Under the pieces are notes generated by a model. It did no database searches. It worked only from the letters and a program-made list of their open reading frames with translations, and was not told where the DNA came from. A stretch of 64,000 nt of DNA from Cytobacillus gottheilii (GTDB lineage Bacteria; Bacillota; Bacilli; Bacillales; Cytobacillaceae). Below are positions 1 through 9,436 of this stretch, one piece after another. Both the position numbers and the translations under genes were made by a program. The DNA lies in assembly GCF_001636345.1 (NCBI RefSeq), contig NZ_KV440945.1, forward strand, positions 2,209,631 to 2,273,630, written 5' to 3'. Position 1 is the first letter of the stretch. Each line of letters opens with the position of its first letter.

Positions 1-473
1 AGTGAACGAATAATCGATGGCTTGCAGCATCCGCATCCTTGGGAAGAACATAAATCATCACATGAATGAGGATAAACGATGTTAATCTTCTCACCCGAAA
101 ACTCTGCATGATTGCAAAATATGTTCTCAAAAGGTCCATAGGGTTCTAATACAGGATGTATGAAGAAATCAATTCCCCCGCTGACAATGTATAACGGAAT
201 ATCGTGTTTTTGAGTAAATGAAATAAATTCACCAAAGCCTTCACGAATTTTTGCATTTTCTAAAACATAAGAAATAATTTCATCTTTAAGAGAGGAGGGC
301 AGCAGTGAAAATAATTGTTTGACACCTTCCTGGATGGATAGCTCCTCGTTTAAGATGGCATTTTTGATTTCATTCGCTTCAGCAGAAGCGAACTTTTCCA
401 TAATCATAATAATATTGTCACTTTCAGTAATCGTGCCGTCAAAATCGCAAAATATAATTGGATTCACACTCAT
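1..473 (-). CDS. mtnX: 2-hydroxy-3-keto-5-methylthiopentenyl-1-phosphate phosphatase MtnX (3' end cut by window)
   Basis: HAD-family phosphatase of the methionine salvage pathway; it dephosphorylates the enol product of MtnW to give the acireductone. The N-terminus reads [20 protein letters not shown], with the HAD motif I DFDGT at residues 9-13. Further on are IVSGGIDFF (HAD motif II region) and a Cys-rich stretch ending CGCCKPS. The ATG overlaps the mtnW stop codon by four bases, so the two are translationally coupled. Only about 157 codons are visible; the gene runs off the left edge of the window. Identification is strong because of the motif plus the mtnW neighbour. Confidence 0.92.
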   Translation of the reverse strand, partial: MSVNPIIFCDFDGTITESDNIIMIMEKFASAEANEIKNAILNEELSIQEGVKQLFSLLPSSLKDEIISYVLENAKIREGFGEFISFTQKHDIPLYIVSGGIDFFIHPVLEPYGPFENIFCNHAEFSGEKINIVYPHSCDDLCSSQGCGCCKPSIIRS

Positions 474-1690
474 ACAACTCCCCATAAGTCTAAAGCCGAT
501 TTTAATTCTTTATGCTGAGATGCTGCCTCCTCAAGTGTAATGCCTTTTAATACTGCGTCGACAGCTTGCCGGAATGCTTTACCTCCTCCAATGGCGCCCT
601 GGGGATGGCCGTGTACTCCTCCGCCGGCATTGATAATGCAATCTGTTCCAAAATCATTGATTAGCTTAGGCACTAAACCGGGGTGAATGCCCGCAGATGG
701 TACTGGAAATGCTGCCGCCAAGGAAGATTCCTCCCGCAATGCCTGAGCGATCCTTAAGGTTTCGTCTCGGGGCATTGCAACACTTCCATATGGGGAAGGG
801 AATAAGGAAAAATCTGCTCCTGCATAGCGGACTAGTTTTCCAAGCGCTAATGAACTTGACAATCCATAGAAGTCTGAAGAAATGAATGCTCCGCTAAACG
901 CAGGGTGTGCCATTAAAGGCAAGGCAATTTCATCGTCTTCAGCTAATTCCTGGAGTACATCCAGCCCATATGTATGAACATTAAAAAGAAGTGCATCTGC
1001 TCCGAGCTCCTTTGCCTTTCTGGCTTGGTCACGCAACTTAGATGTCCGCCCAGTTAAGTTGACTGCATATAGAGTTCGGTGTCCAGTTTCCTCGTAAACA
1101 TTCTGCAAAATTTCTCTCGATGACACAATGCGTTCATTAAAAGGAGTAAGCTCGTTCTCAAATAAGATTTCATCATCTTTTACAAGATCTACTCCGCCTA
1201 ATGCTTGATTTTTCAGCTGTTCATTTAAAAAAGGTAAATCCCTGCCAATAACTCCTTTAAAAATACTCATGACAAGTGGCCGATCAAATACTCCAAGCGA
1301 CTCTCTTATCTGGGAAATTCCAAAGCGGGGACCAGGAAAGTGAGCTGTTATATCTGAATCAAACTCAAGGTCCAAAAGTTTTATTTCTCCGTCTAAAGAG
1401 AGCTTGCCAAAAACAGTTGTTAAAATGGCAGGCAAATCAGCGGTAAAGTTGGCGGAAGGATAAGCAATTTTTCCTTCTGCCCTTACTTCACCAAAGCGGG
1501 AAGGGTGCTCATCATCATAAAATTCTCTCACTGACACAACTCTGCCTTTATGTTTTCTTAACTGTTCCTGATCGACGGCGGGAAGATCTGTCCAAGATCC
1601 TACAGTTAATCCAAGGGCAATACTTTCAAGTTTAGATTCCAGTTTTCCGGGCTTTCCGTATATTTGATAGGTAGCAATGATTTCACTCAT
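470..1690 (-). CDS. mtnW: 2,3-diketo-5-methylthiopentyl-1-phosphate enolase (RuBisCO-like protein)
   Basis: A 406-residue type IV RuBisCO-like protein, the expected length for MtnW. It enolises 2,3-diketo-5-methylthiopentyl-1-phosphate in methionine salvage in the cytoplasm. Recognisable RuBisCO-fold elements are [10 protein letters not shown] (about residues 144-153), the VKDDE box (about 171-175), [10 protein letters not shown] (about 260-269) and [16 protein letters not shown] phosphate-binding glycines near the C-terminus ([14 protein letters not shown]). It is the first gene of a minus-strand operon with mtnX. A SAM-I riboswitch and terminator lie in its leader, so expression should rise when SAM is low. 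Start ATG at 1690 follows an AGGAGA site. Confidence 0.95.
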   Translation of the reverse strand: MSEIIATYQIYGKPGKLESKLESIALGLTVGSWTDLPAVDQEQLRKHKGRVVSVREFYDDEHPSRFGEVRAEGKIAYPSANFTADLPAILTTVFGKLSLDGEIKLLDLEFDSDITAHFPGPRFGISQIRESLGVFDRPLVMSIFKGVIGRDLPFLNEQLKNQALGGVDLVKDDEILFENELTPFNERIVSSREILQNVYEETGHRTLYAVNLTGRTSKLRDQARKAKELGADALLFNVHTYGLDVLQELAEDDEIALPLMAHPAFSGAFISSDFYGLSSSLALGKLVRYAGADFSLFPSPYGSVAMPRDETLRIAQALREESSLAAAFPVPSAGIHPGLVPKLINDFGTDCIINAGGGVHGHPQGAIGGGKAFRQAVDAVLKGITLEEAASQHKELKSALDLWGVV

Positions 1691-1753
1691 ATAAATCTCT
1701 CCTAAACACTTTGATTATAGGGTTTTGTGCAGCATAGGATAATAGCTGTAAAG

Positions 1754-1782
1754 CAAAAAACCTCTTCACATAAGAAGAGGTT
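1754..1782 (-). terminator. S-box terminator of mtnWX leader
   Basis: On the minus strand, AACCTCTTC and GAAGAGGTT form a 9-bp stem with a 6-base loop followed by TTTTGC. It lies between the SAM-I aptamer and mtnW, as expected for transcription attenuation. Confidence 0.85.
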
Positions 1783-1800
1783 AATAAAAGTATTAACAGC

Positions 1801-1905
1801 TTCTTATCTTCCAGCTTTTGCTGCAAGAATTAGCACCGTGTCCATTCATTTGGATCGGTTGCCGGGTATCATCGGGCTCGTCCCTCCACCTGCTCTTGAT
1901 AAGAA
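1801..1905 (-). ncRNA. SAM-I (S-box) riboswitch controlling mtnWX
   Basis: Read on the minus strand, P1 is closed by TTCTTATC and GATAAGAA. Inside are the conserved S-box blocks GAGGGA followed by GATGATACCCGGCAACC and the GGTGCTAATTC segment, in the canonical order. A terminator hairpin follows before mtnW. Binding of SAM is expected to stabilise P1, free the terminator strand and switch the operon off. Confidence 0.95.
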
Positions 1906-1939
1906 AATGAAATTTTATAAATTGACTGAATATATCCCG

Positions 1940-1969
1940 TATTATTACATCACCAATTCATTCTGTCAA
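1940..1969 (-). promoter_or_regulatory. Predicted sigma-A promoter of mtnWX
   Basis: On the minus strand TTGACA (1969-1964) is followed by TAATAA/TAATAC around 1947-1940 with a 16-18 base spacer, about 35 bases upstream of the S-box aptamer. Confidence 0.6.
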
Positions 1970-2170
1970 TTATGAATTTTTTAAATTGAGGTTATCAGAT
2001 TATACGATTGAAAACTGAAATTATTCTTGAGAATAAGTTAAACAACGCTAGTGCCTTTTAGGGTAGCTGTTTAAGATACATAGTATGGAGGATGCAGCTG
2101 AAAAATGATCAATATATTGTATGCAGAAGTTATTTTTCAAACATATGTGGCTTAGTAAATAAAAAAACAT

Positions 2171-2200
2171 TTGACATATTCAGAAAAGTGGTGCTAACAT
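2171..2200 (+). promoter_or_regulatory. Predicted sigma-A promoter of the mtnKA operon
   Basis: TTGACA at 2171-2176 and TAACAT at 2195-2200 with an 18-base spacer. The expected start is near 2207, about 30 bases upstream of the S-box aptamer. Confidence 0.6.
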
Positions 2201-2236
2201 TTTCCTCAAGTAAACAACTTGAATATGTGATTTACA

Positions 2237-2385
2237 CTCTTATCCAGAGCTGGCGGAGGGAAATTTGGCCCGATGAAGCCCAGCAACCGACCGTAATATC
2301 GTTGTGAGACGAGGCGCAGTTAAATACGCGCCAGAGGGCACGGTGCTAATTCCATTCAGAGAGAAATCTTTCTGAGAGATAAGAG
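2237..2385 (+). ncRNA. SAM-I (S-box) riboswitch controlling mtnKA and the ABC transporter
   Basis: P1 is formed by CTCTTATC (2237-2244) and GATAAGAG (2378-2385). Conserved blocks are GGAGGGA, CGATGAAGCCCAGCAACC, a long P3 with GGCGC/GCGCC pairing, and CACGGTGCTAATTCC. The P4 arm (CAGAGAGAAATCTTTCTG) is clear. The aptamer is longer than usual because of the extended P3. It overlaps the antiterminator strand described next. Confidence 0.96.
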
Positions 2386-2432
2386 GCGATAGATAATTTC
2401 GATTGCCTCTTTCTGATGAAGGAGGCATTTTT
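2381..2432 (+). terminator. S-box antiterminator/terminator switch upstream of mtnK
   Basis: Terminator: TGCCTCTTTC (2404-2413) pairs with GAAGGAGGCA (2418-2427), followed by TTTTT. The competing antiterminator pairs AAGAGGC (2381-2387), which includes the 3' strand of P1, with GCCTCTT (2405-2411). The two structures are mutually exclusive, so the switch logic can be read directly. Confidence 0.88.
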
Positions 2433-2494
2433 AATTTTGCGAAAAAAATGCCGGCTTCATAAAACTCAGCAATTATATTGAGAGGAGTGGCAGC

Positions 2495-3685
2495 ATGGCC
2501 ATATTAGCAAAACAATCATACGAAAGCTTAACAGAGGATACAGCAATTCATTTAGCAAAAGAACTGAACCTTTTTCCTGAACAAGCATCGTTATCTTGCA
2601 TTGAAATAGGTGATGGGAACTTAAATTATGTCTTCAAGATAAGTGATAGGATAACAGGCTCAAGTGTCATTATTAAACAGGCACTTCCATATGCAAAAGT
2701 TGTAGGAGAAAGCTGGCCGCTGACGATTAAGCGGTCAACGATCGAAGCAAACGCTTTAAAAAAACATGGTGAATATGTGCCCCATCTAGTTCCAAAAGTG
2801 TTTGCAGCAGATGAACATTTAGCCATTACCGTTATAGAGGATTTATCACATTTAGAAATAGCTAGAATTGGACTGATCAACGGAGCTGAGTATCCTAATC
2901 TATCACAGGATATTGGAGAATATTTAGCAAAGACACTTTTTTTCACCTCTGATTTTGCACTTCATCCTTTTGAAAAGAAACGTCTTGCAGCACAATTTTC
3001 AAACCCGGAACTATGCAAAATCACGGAGGACTTGGTTTTTACAGATCCATTCTTTAACCATGATTCGAATGATTATGAACCGGAGCTTGCTGAATTAGTT
3101 TACGAACTATGGAAAAACACAGAACTAAAGGTTGAAGCAGCTAAATTGAAAAGGTCATTTGTAACAGAAGCAGAATCCCTTTTACACGGAGATTTGCATA
3201 CGGGCAGTATTTTTGCGGGCCCTGCAGAAACAAAGGTCATTGATCCGGAATTTGCTTTTTATGGTCCTATTGGTTTTGATGTCGGCCAGTTTATCGGCAA
3301 CTTACTATTTCAGTCTATTGTCAGAACAGGTGTAAAAAGAGACATGATTCATACTCACATAAAAACGACTTGGGATGTTTTTTATTCCACGTTTTCTGAA
3401 TTATGGGAAAGTCATAATATTGAACCTTTTTCTAAAACAGAAGGAGTGAAAGAGGATTTTTTACAAAAAGTTTTCAGGGATACTTTAGGGTTCGCAGGCT
3501 GTGAACTGATCCGCAGAACAATCGGACTATCTCATGTAAAAGACCTGGATGGAATTGAGCCTAAAGATCAAAGAATTTTGTTTAAGAAAAGGGCGATTGA
3601 ACTTGGAACGACACTCATCTTAAACAGAAGCCAATGGACTTCTATTACAGATCTCATTGGCAGATTGGAGGAGGAAATATCATGA
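2495..3685 (+). CDS. mtnK: 5-methylthioribose kinase
   Basis: A 396-residue aminoglycoside-phosphotransferase-fold kinase that phosphorylates 5-methylthioribose to the 1-phosphate, the entry step for recycled or imported methylthioribose. Visible are the ATP-binding start [11 protein letters not shown] (about residues 36-46), the catalytic-loop motif [12 protein letters not shown] (about 229-240) and the metal-binding [10 protein letters not shown] (about 249-258), all typical for MtnK. The ATG follows a GAGAGGAG site. It is the first gene of a five-gene plus-strand operon under the S-box; its stop overlaps the mtnA start by four bases. Confidence 0.96.
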   Translation: MAILAKQSYESLTEDTAIHLAKELNLFPEQASLSCIEIGDGNLNYVFKISDRITGSSVIIKQALPYAKVVGESWPLTIKRSTIEANALKKHGEYVPHLVPKVFAADEHLAITVIEDLSHLEIARIGLINGAEYPNLSQDIGEYLAKTLFFTSDFALHPFEKKRLAAQFSNPELCKITEDLVFTDPFFNHDSNDYEPELAELVYELWKNTELKVEAAKLKRSFVTEAESLLHGDLHTGSIFAGPAETKVIDPEFAFYGPIGFDVGQFIGNLLFQSIVRTGVKRDMIHTHIKTTWDVFYSTFSELWESHNIEPFSKTEGVKEDFLQKVFRDTLGFAGCELIRRTIGLSHVKDLDGIEPKDQRILFKKRAIELGTTLILNRSQWTSITDLIGRLEEEIS

Positions 3686-4743
3686 CAATTCCAGTTTCAA
3701 TTCTTTGGAATCAAGATCAGCTAACCATTTTAAATCAGCAAAAGCTGCCGCATGTTATTGAATATATACATTTAGACACAATAGAAGCAGTTTTTGATGC
3801 GATTATCAGTTTAAAGGTTCGAGGAGCACCTGCCATCGGAATCACAGCTGCTTATGGTTTGGCAATCGGAGCAAGTCAATTCTCAGCAGAAAAGTTAGAG
3901 GACTTTCAACAGGAGCTTCATGAACAATACATTTACTTAGCAGGTTCCCGGCCAACTGCTGTGAATTTATTTTGGGCTCTTGAAAGACTAATGAAAAAAG
4001 CAGAGACTGCGAAAACAGTGGAGGAAGCAAAGGCGATCCTTTTAGCTGAAGCAATAGCTATTCACAAAGAGGATGAGGAACATTGCCGGAAGATTGGTGA
4101 ATATGCACTGTCTGTACTTGGTGATTACAGAAATGTTATGACCATTTGCAATGCAGGTTCTATTGCCACAGCAAAATATGGAACAGCACTGGCACCTTTT
4201 CATTTAGGCGCAGAAATTGGCAAGGAGTTTCATGTTTATGCATGTGAAACAAGACCCGTATTTCAAGGATCCCGTCTAACGGTTTGGGAGCTTCAGCAAT
4301 CAGGGGTAGAGGTGACATTAATTACAGATGGCATGGCCGCTCACACAATTCAGGCAAAAGGAGTGCAGGCCATCATTGCAGGTGCTGATCGTATAGCAGC
4401 AAATGGAGACAGTGCCAATAAAATCGGTACATTGGGATTGGCTATTTTAGCAAAAGCTTTTAAAATTCCGTTCTTTATTGCTGCGCCATCATCAACGTTT
4501 GACTTAAATCTTGCAGACGGTACACAAATTCCAATTGAAGAAAGAGATGAGAAAGAAATAACTCATATTGGAGAAAGCAGAATTGCGCCAGAAGGAACGC
4601 TGGTATATAACCCTGCATTTGATGTGACCCCTAATGAATACATAACGGGGATTATAACAGAAAAAGGGATTATCTATCCTGATTATCAAAAAAACATTCA
4701 CAATACCCTTGGTGAGCAAATTGGAGAGGAAGTATCACAATGA
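3682..4743 (+). CDS. mtnA: S-methyl-5-thioribose-1-phosphate isomerase
   Basis: Converts methylthioribose-1-phosphate to methylthioribulose-1-phosphate; 353 residues, an eIF2B-like isomerase. Key stretches are [17 protein letters not shown] (about 46-62), the catalytic-cysteine region [10 protein letters not shown] and [13 protein letters not shown], and [18 protein letters not shown] carrying the catalytic Asp. The ATG at 3682 was chosen over an in-frame start 48 bases upstream because it has a GGAGGAGG site and the usual 4-base overlap with mtnK. The downstream mtnB/D genes of the pathway are not in this window. Confidence 0.96.
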   Translation: MTIPVSILWNQDQLTILNQQKLPHVIEYIHLDTIEAVFDAIISLKVRGAPAIGITAAYGLAIGASQFSAEKLEDFQQELHEQYIYLAGSRPTAVNLFWALERLMKKAETAKTVEEAKAILLAEAIAIHKEDEEHCRKIGEYALSVLGDYRNVMTICNAGSIATAKYGTALAPFHLGAEIGKEFHVYACETRPVFQGSRLTVWELQQSGVEVTLITDGMAAHTIQAKGVQAIIAGADRIAANGDSANKIGTLGLAILAKAFKIPFFIAAPSSTFDLNLADGTQIPIEERDEKEITHIGESRIAPEGTLVYNPAFDVTPNEYITGIITEKGIIYPDYQKNIHNTLGEQIGEEVSQ

Positions 4744-5822
4744 AAAAACCTTTAACACTGGTGTTTATAACAATTATTTCACTACTTGTCTTATTAACAG
4801 GGTGTCAGCCCAAAGGGGAAAGCGCAAGTGAGCCTGCAGGAGGAGAGGTTTCTGCAGATGAAAAAGAGCATCCTCTAGCCAATAAAAAAATAGCTCTCAT
4901 TATGCAAATCAATTTAGGAACATTTTCAGCTCAATACATTGAAGGTGTAAAAGAGCAGGCAGAAAAATTCGGAGGAGATGTGACCGTTTTTACTTCTGAA
5001 GGTGATTTGGCGAAAATGGCTTCTAATTTGGATGCAGCAATCAACCAAAAATTTGATGGGATCTTAATTGATCACGGTACAAAAGAAGCCTTGACTGCAG
5101 GCATTGAAAAGGCAGAGGAAGCAAATATTCCTGTAGTCGTTTTTGATGCTGACGTAGAGGTTGAGGGAGTTCCTGTCTTACAGCAGGGTGATGAGCAAAT
5201 GGCTGAAATGACATTAAATAAGCTTGCAGAAGATGCTGGAGGAAAGGCGAATATCGTAAAAATATGGGTAGCAGGCTTTGCTCCAATGGAACGCCGGCAA
5301 ATTGCTTATGAACAATTTATGCAAAGCAACCCGGACATAAAAGAAGTTGCATCATTTGGTGCTGCAACTGCCAATACAGCGCTGGACACTCAATCACAAA
5401 TGGAAGCAATACTAAAGCAGTTTCCAAATGAAGGAGATATCACAGCAGTGTGGGCTGCCTGGGATGAATTTGCCAAAGGAGCCGTTCGTGCGCTTGAACA
5501 GGCAGGTCGCACGGACATTAAAGTTTATGGCATCGACATGAGTGATGAGGACCTGCAGATGATTCAAGCAGAAAATAGCCCATGGGCAGCAACAGCAGCT
5601 GTTGATCCAAAGGATATTGGACGTATTCAAGTCCGCTATTTATATCAGAAAATCAATGGAGAATCACCAGAAGACAAAATCATTTTAGATCCTGTATTTG
5701 TTGAAAAAAGCAAACTGCCTGATCATTCTATTACAACTGGAGAACTGCACGAGTATATTGATGGCTGGGGAGTAAGTGATCAAGGCTACACAGCTGATCT
5801 TAAAGAACTGGAAGGCAAATAA
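4740..5822 (+). CDS. Sugar-type ABC transporter substrate-binding lipoprotein (predicted methylthioribose binding)
   Basis: A 360-residue periplasmic-binding-protein family 4 (ribose/galactose-like) protein. The signal peptide ends in the lipobox LLTGC (Cys about residue 22), so it should be anchored to the outer face of the membrane. Features include [20 protein letters not shown] at the start of the mature domain, [19 protein letters not shown] and [20 protein letters not shown], as in sugar-binding proteins. The ATG overlaps the mtnA stop (ATGA), placing it in the S-box operon with mtnKA. The ligand is inferred from this context: methylthioribose is the substrate of the kinase encoded next door. 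No experimental ligand is implied. Confidence 0.85.
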   Translation: MKKPLTLVFITIISLLVLLTGCQPKGESASEPAGGEVSADEKEHPLANKKIALIMQINLGTFSAQYIEGVKEQAEKFGGDVTVFTSEGDLAKMASNLDAAINQKFDGILIDHGTKEALTAGIEKAEEANIPVVVFDADVEVEGVPVLQQGDEQMAEMTLNKLAEDAGGKANIVKIWVAGFAPMERRQIAYEQFMQSNPDIKEVASFGAATANTALDTQSQMEAILKQFPNEGDITAVWAAWDEFAKGAVRALEQAGRTDIKVYGIDMSDEDLQMIQAENSPWAATAAVDPKDIGRIQVRYLYQKINGESPEDKIILDPVFVEKSKLPDHSITTGELHEYIDGWGVSDQGYTADLKELEGK

Positions 5823-5853
5823 ATAGTTACAAACTATCTTTCTATTTAAATCT

Positions 5854-5886
5854 GAGCTGTCTATGAAAATAACATGTAGGCAGCTC
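5854..5886 (+). promoter_or_regulatory. Intercistronic hairpin between binding protein and ATPase genes
   Basis: GAGCTGTCTA (5854-5863) pairs with TAGGCAGCTC (5877-5886), a 10-bp stem with one G-U pair, with no T-run after it. Such hairpins after a binding-protein gene often protect the upstream mRNA and lower expression of the membrane components. It could also be a weak processing or attenuation site. Confidence 0.55.
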
Positions 5887-5909
5887 CTTACATGCAGAGG
5901 TGAAATACT

Positions 5910-7454
5910 TTGGCAAACGAACAAATACTGAGAATGAATCATATTGAGAAAACCTTCGGAAAATCAAAAGCTTTAGATAAAGCCTCCTTTGATTTGAGAA
6001 AGGGTGAGGTTCATGCTCTCCTGGGTGCTAATGGAGCGGGTAAAAGCACTCTGATGAAAATCTTGTCTGGTGTTTATGAGCCTGATGCTGGAGACATTTT
6101 ACTGCATGACCAAGCTGTTGTTTTTAAACATCCTAAATCTGCAAAAGACCATGGTGTCTTTTGTGTGTATCAGGAAGTAGATACTGCCATTGTTCCTGAT
6201 TTATCTGTTGCTGAAAATATCTTGCTTGATACCTTCGCAGCTGAAAAAAGTATGTGGGTTTCGAAAAAGAAGCTGCATAAAGAAGCGAAGCTGGTTTTAA
6301 CACAGCTGCAAGCAGATACAATTGATGTAGAGCGGCCGGCATTCGAGCTCTCATTGGCTGAAAAACAGCTGGTGTTAATTGCCAGGGCTATGATTTCACA
6401 AGCAAAGATTATTATTTTTGATGAGCCGACTGCTCCCTTATCTGTCTTCGAAGCAGATCGCTTATTTCATATCATCTCTCACTTAAAAGAACAAGGAGTA
6501 GGCTGTATTTATATTTCGCATCGATTGCCGGAAGTGTTTAAGATCAGTGATCGGATAACAGTCATGAAGGAAGGCAGGAATATAACCTCTGGACTAACAA
6601 AAACGATGTCTCAAGCGCAGGTAGTAGAAGTTATGCTTGGAAAAGTATTAGAACAATTTGCAGAGACAAAGGGTAAATCAATTGGAGATTGTTTGCTTGA
6701 GGCAGAAAGAATTTCTGATGGAAGAAAGCTCCGGGATTTGTCTTTTACTGTTTCAAAGGGAGAAGTGTTAGGAATAGCAGGTTTAGTTGGTGCTGGGAAA
6801 TCAGAGCTGGCCAAAGCGATAGCCGGCGCATCACCGTTAAAGAACGGAATGTTAAGAAAGTCTGGCAGGAAATTGAATATCAAACATCCGCAAGATGCGA
6901 TCACATCAGGTATTGTGCTTGTGCCAGAGGAGCGACGGAAGGAAGGCTTGTTTATACAAGAGTCACTTCGTATAAATACTACTTTTCCAAATCTAAAAAG
7001 ATTTTCAAGAGGCTCAATTTTACAGAGAGCGAAAGAATCAGCATTTGCCAGCTCAGTAATATCAGCATTAAATGTGAAAACAGGCAGCACAGAAACACGA
7101 TTACACCATTTGAGCGGAGGCAATCAGCAAAAAATTGCAATTGGGAAATGGATGTCTGTTCAGGCTGAAATCTATTTATTTGATGAGCCTACTAAAGGCG
7201 TAGATATTGGGGCAAAAGGAGAAATTTTTAGTTTGATTCATCAGCTTGCTGAGGAAGGAAAAGGAATCATTTATTTTTCGAGTGAAATTCATGAATTACT
7301 GGCCATCTGTGATCGGGTGCTCGTTATGTATGATGGGGCATTTGTGAAGGAGTTTTCACGGTCACAAGCAACACAGGAAAAAGTGCTGCTGTATGCCAGC
7401 GGGGGAAGGGAAGAGCTAATAGATGAAAGAAAAGAGCATACAATTTCTATTTAA
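5910..7454 (+). CDS. Sugar-type ABC transporter ATP-binding protein, two ABC domains (RbsA/MglA-like)
   Basis: A 514-residue duplicated ATPase. Domain 1 has Walker A GANGAGKST (about residues 38-46) and Walker B IIIFDEPTAPLS. Its signature, LSLAEKQLV, departs from LSGGQ as is usual in this family. Domain 2 has GLVGAGKSE (about 287-295), LSGGNQQKIAIG and IYLFDEPTKGVDIG. It energises uptake by the permease that follows and the lipoprotein before it. Start is TTG at 5910 with GAGGTG 8 bases upstream. The 3' end overlaps the permease gene by 32 bases. Confidence 0.88.
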   Translation: MANEQILRMNHIEKTFGKSKALDKASFDLRKGEVHALLGANGAGKSTLMKILSGVYEPDAGDILLHDQAVVFKHPKSAKDHGVFCVYQEVDTAIVPDLSVAENILLDTFAAEKSMWVSKKKLHKEAKLVLTQLQADTIDVERPAFELSLAEKQLVLIARAMISQAKIIIFDEPTAPLSVFEADRLFHIISHLKEQGVGCIYISHRLPEVFKISDRITVMKEGRNITSGLTKTMSQAQVVEVMLGKVLEQFAETKGKSIGDCLLEAERISDGRKLRDLSFTVSKGEVLGIAGLVGAGKSELAKAIAGASPLKNGMLRKSGRKLNIKHPQDAITSGIVLVPEERRKEGLFIQESLRINTTFPNLKRFSRGSILQRAKESAFASSVISALNVKTGSTETRLHHLSGGNQQKIAIGKWMSVQAEIYLFDEPTKGVDIGAKGEIFSLIHQLAEEGKGIIYFSSEIHELLAICDRVLVMYDGAFVKEFSRSQATQEKVLLYASGGREELIDERKEHTISI

Positions 7455-8412
7455 ATATGGAGCCATTCTTTTACTTATTTTCATTATTATATACTTTAGC
7501 ATAATTAGTCCTGCTTTTTTATCTTACGGAAATTTTACAGATATTTTAAGATCTATATCCATTGTAACCGTTCTGGCGCTCGGAGTGACCTTTACATTAG
7601 TTGTGAATGGATTTGATTTGTCGGTTGGTTCCACTATGTCATTGTCTACCGTTATAACAGCCTCATTAATGGTGTGGTATGATATGCCGTTATGGCTTGT
7701 TCTTATTTTGCCAATAGCAGTTGGGGCATTAGTTGGGTTATTTAACACTCTTTTAATTGTGGTCATAGGGATTCCGGACTTGCTTGCCACACTTAGTACC
7801 ATGTATATCGTGGCCGGGCTGCATCGCACCTATACAGAAGGGTACTCTATTTATAATCATATGCCGCTCACTTCTGGAGGAACGGCTATTGGAGAACTTT
7901 CAGAAGCCTTCCTTTGGATTGGGCAAGGCAAGGTAGCGGGGCTTCCTGTGCCAGTTTGGCTTATGATAGGACTGATCGCTTCAGCTTATTTATTCTTAAA
8001 TCATACGAGATGGGGCCGGATTTTTTATATGACTGGCTCAAATGAAGAAGCAGCAACGTTGTCAGGGGTAAAGGTTCGTAGGGTAAAACTGGCTGCATAT
8101 GTTGTGTCCGGAATTTTTGCTTCAATTGCTGGTATTCTATTTACAGCTCGAGTAGGATCTGGTCAGATTGATGCTGGTGCCCCTCTATTAATGGAAGCTG
8201 TGGCAGCAGTGTTTGTAGGATATTCGGTGTTAGGAGCAGGTAAACCAAATGCACTTGGGACCTTTTTTGGAGCTGCTGTTATTGGAATTCTCTTAAATGG
8301 ACTGACCATCTTAAATCTTCCTTACTATGCATTCGATATTATTAAAGGCAGTGTCCTTGTATTGGCGCTTGCTGTCACGTATGTGTATGCAAAGAAGCGG
8401 ACAGCTGCATAA
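7423..8412 (+). CDS. Sugar-type ABC transporter permease (RbsC-like)
   Basis: A 329-residue BPD_transp_2 family membrane protein with about eight to ten hydrophobic segments. The family landmark GFDLSVGSTMSLS (about residues 65-77) and the EAA-like cytoplasmic loop TGSNEEAATLSGVKVRRVK (about 205-223) are present. It closes the mtnK-mtnA-transporter operon and is followed by a strong terminator. A single permease gene with a duplicated ATPase matches the ribose-type transporters, where the permease works as a dimer. Confidence 0.87.
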   Translation: MKEKSIQFLFKYGAILLLIFIIIYFSIISPAFLSYGNFTDILRSISIVTVLALGVTFTLVVNGFDLSVGSTMSLSTVITASLMVWYDMPLWLVLILPIAVGALVGLFNTLLIVVIGIPDLLATLSTMYIVAGLHRTYTEGYSIYNHMPLTSGGTAIGELSEAFLWIGQGKVAGLPVPVWLMIGLIASAYLFLNHTRWGRIFYMTGSNEEAATLSGVKVRRVKLAAYVVSGIFASIAGILFTARVGSGQIDAGAPLLMEAVAAVFVGYSVLGAGKPNALGTFFGAAVIGILLNGLTILNLPYYAFDIIKGSVLVLALAVTYVYAKKRTAA

Positions 8413-8427
8413 TAAATAGAAAAATAG

Positions 8428-8469
8428 AAAGCGAAAAATGCCTGCTTGCAGCATTTTTCGCTTTTTTTT
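8428..8469 (+). terminator. Bidirectional terminator after the salvage/transport operon
   Basis: AAAGCGAAAAATGC (8428-8441) pairs perfectly with GCATTTTTCGCTTT (8451-8464), followed by TTTTT. It also serves the convergent OsmC-like gene through its A-run on the other side. Confidence 0.88.
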
Positions 8470-8481
8470 GAGTGAATTATA

Positions 8482-8925
8482 CTATGCAATTCTAATGGTT
8501 AGCTCTAACTCGATTTCTACATTGCCTTTCAAAGCCCTTGAAATCATACAGGAAGACTCCGCTTTATGTGCGAGTTTTTCTGCTAATAATCTTTGTTTAT
8601 CCGGTGCATCTGACTCTAATACCAGCACCGGCTTATGAATAATCTTTTTATAGGTAATAATCCCCTTTTCTACTTCCACCATGCCAACTGAGTCCATTGA
8701 AAGCATCTTCTTATTGATTTTGCTTCGCTCCAGCATGGCGGCTAATGTAATGATATAGCATGTAGCTGCAGCTCCAAGGAGCATTTCATCCGGATTTGTT
8801 CCTATACCTGGTCCATCCATTTCTGGCGGTATAGAAATTTTGGTGGTTAACCCTTTTGTTGTTAAATCTCCGATGTCATTCCTCGTTCCTGGCCAATTTG
8901 TATGTAAATGAAATTCATGAAGCAT
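8482..8925 (-). CDS. OsmC-family peroxiredoxin-like protein
   Basis: A protein of about 147 residues with the two OsmC cysteines: GAAATCYIITLAAMLE (first Cys) and HKAESSCMISRAL (second Cys). These form the thiol pair that reduces organic hydroperoxides in OsmC/Ohr proteins. Start ATG at 8925 is chosen over an in-frame ATG at 8943 because AAGGAG lies between the two at proper spacing. It stands alone on the minus strand with a terminator downstream. Substrate and subgroup cannot be assigned from the sequence. Confidence 0.85.
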   Translation of the reverse strand: MLHEFHLHTNWPGTRNDIGDLTTKGLTTKISIPPEMDGPGIGTNPDEMLLGAAATCYIITLAAMLERSKINKKMLSMDSVGMVEVEKGIITYKKIIHKPVLVLESDAPDKQRLLAEKLAHKAESSCMISRALKGNVEIELELTIRIA

Positions 8926-9124
8926 TACATCTTCTCCTTTCAAACACCACTCATAATATAGACAGTGATTCTTCAGTAGATATTATCATATCAAAAAGAA
9001 GGTGCAGAAAAAAATTGTATGATTAGAGCAGCCTAATGAATTTATTATAAATGCTAACCTTTTAAAAATGCTCTTTATCATGTAAACTATTTTTATACAT
9101 CGTTAAGTTATTTAGGAGGATCGT

Positions 9125-9409
9125 GTGAATTTAGTAGATTGGTTGTTTAAAACAAGAAATACTTTAACAGAATTTATTGCTGTTTGTATTGGTTTCTTTT
9201 TTGCTATTCTAATTCCAAATTTATTAGATCTCAGCAGGGTACAAACGGTTTTATTTATTGTTATGGTTTTTTTATTAACGCGAGCTTTGGAATGGATTTT
9301 TGCTAAGGCTGCCGGTGAGCGGGACCGGAGCATCCCTTTTTTTTATTATTATGGCATGATTATCTTTATTCCGGCTCTAGTATATCTATCCGTTGTTTTC
9401 TTCAAATAA
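9125..9409 (+). CDS. Small membrane protein of unknown function
   Basis: 94 residues with three hydrophobic segments (about 17-32, 40-55 and 72-92) separated by charged turns such as AKAAGERDRS. GTG start at 9125 with a strong AGGAGG site 5-6 bases upstream. No family is recognised. It lies 27 bases before exoA and may be co-transcribed with it. Confidence 0.7.
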   Translation: MNLVDWLFKTRNTLTEFIAVCIGFFFAILIPNLLDLSRVQTVLFIVMVFLLTRALEWIFAKAAGERDRSIPFFYYYGMIIFIPALVYLSVVFFK

Positions 9410-9436
9410 GCTGCACAGTAAGGAGTTATTAACAGC

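Noticed and set aside
3634..3681. Upstream extension of mtnA by 16 codons
   Set aside because: The extension lies fully inside mtnK in another frame and has no ribosome binding site; the ATG at 3682 has GGAGGAGG and the usual overlap.
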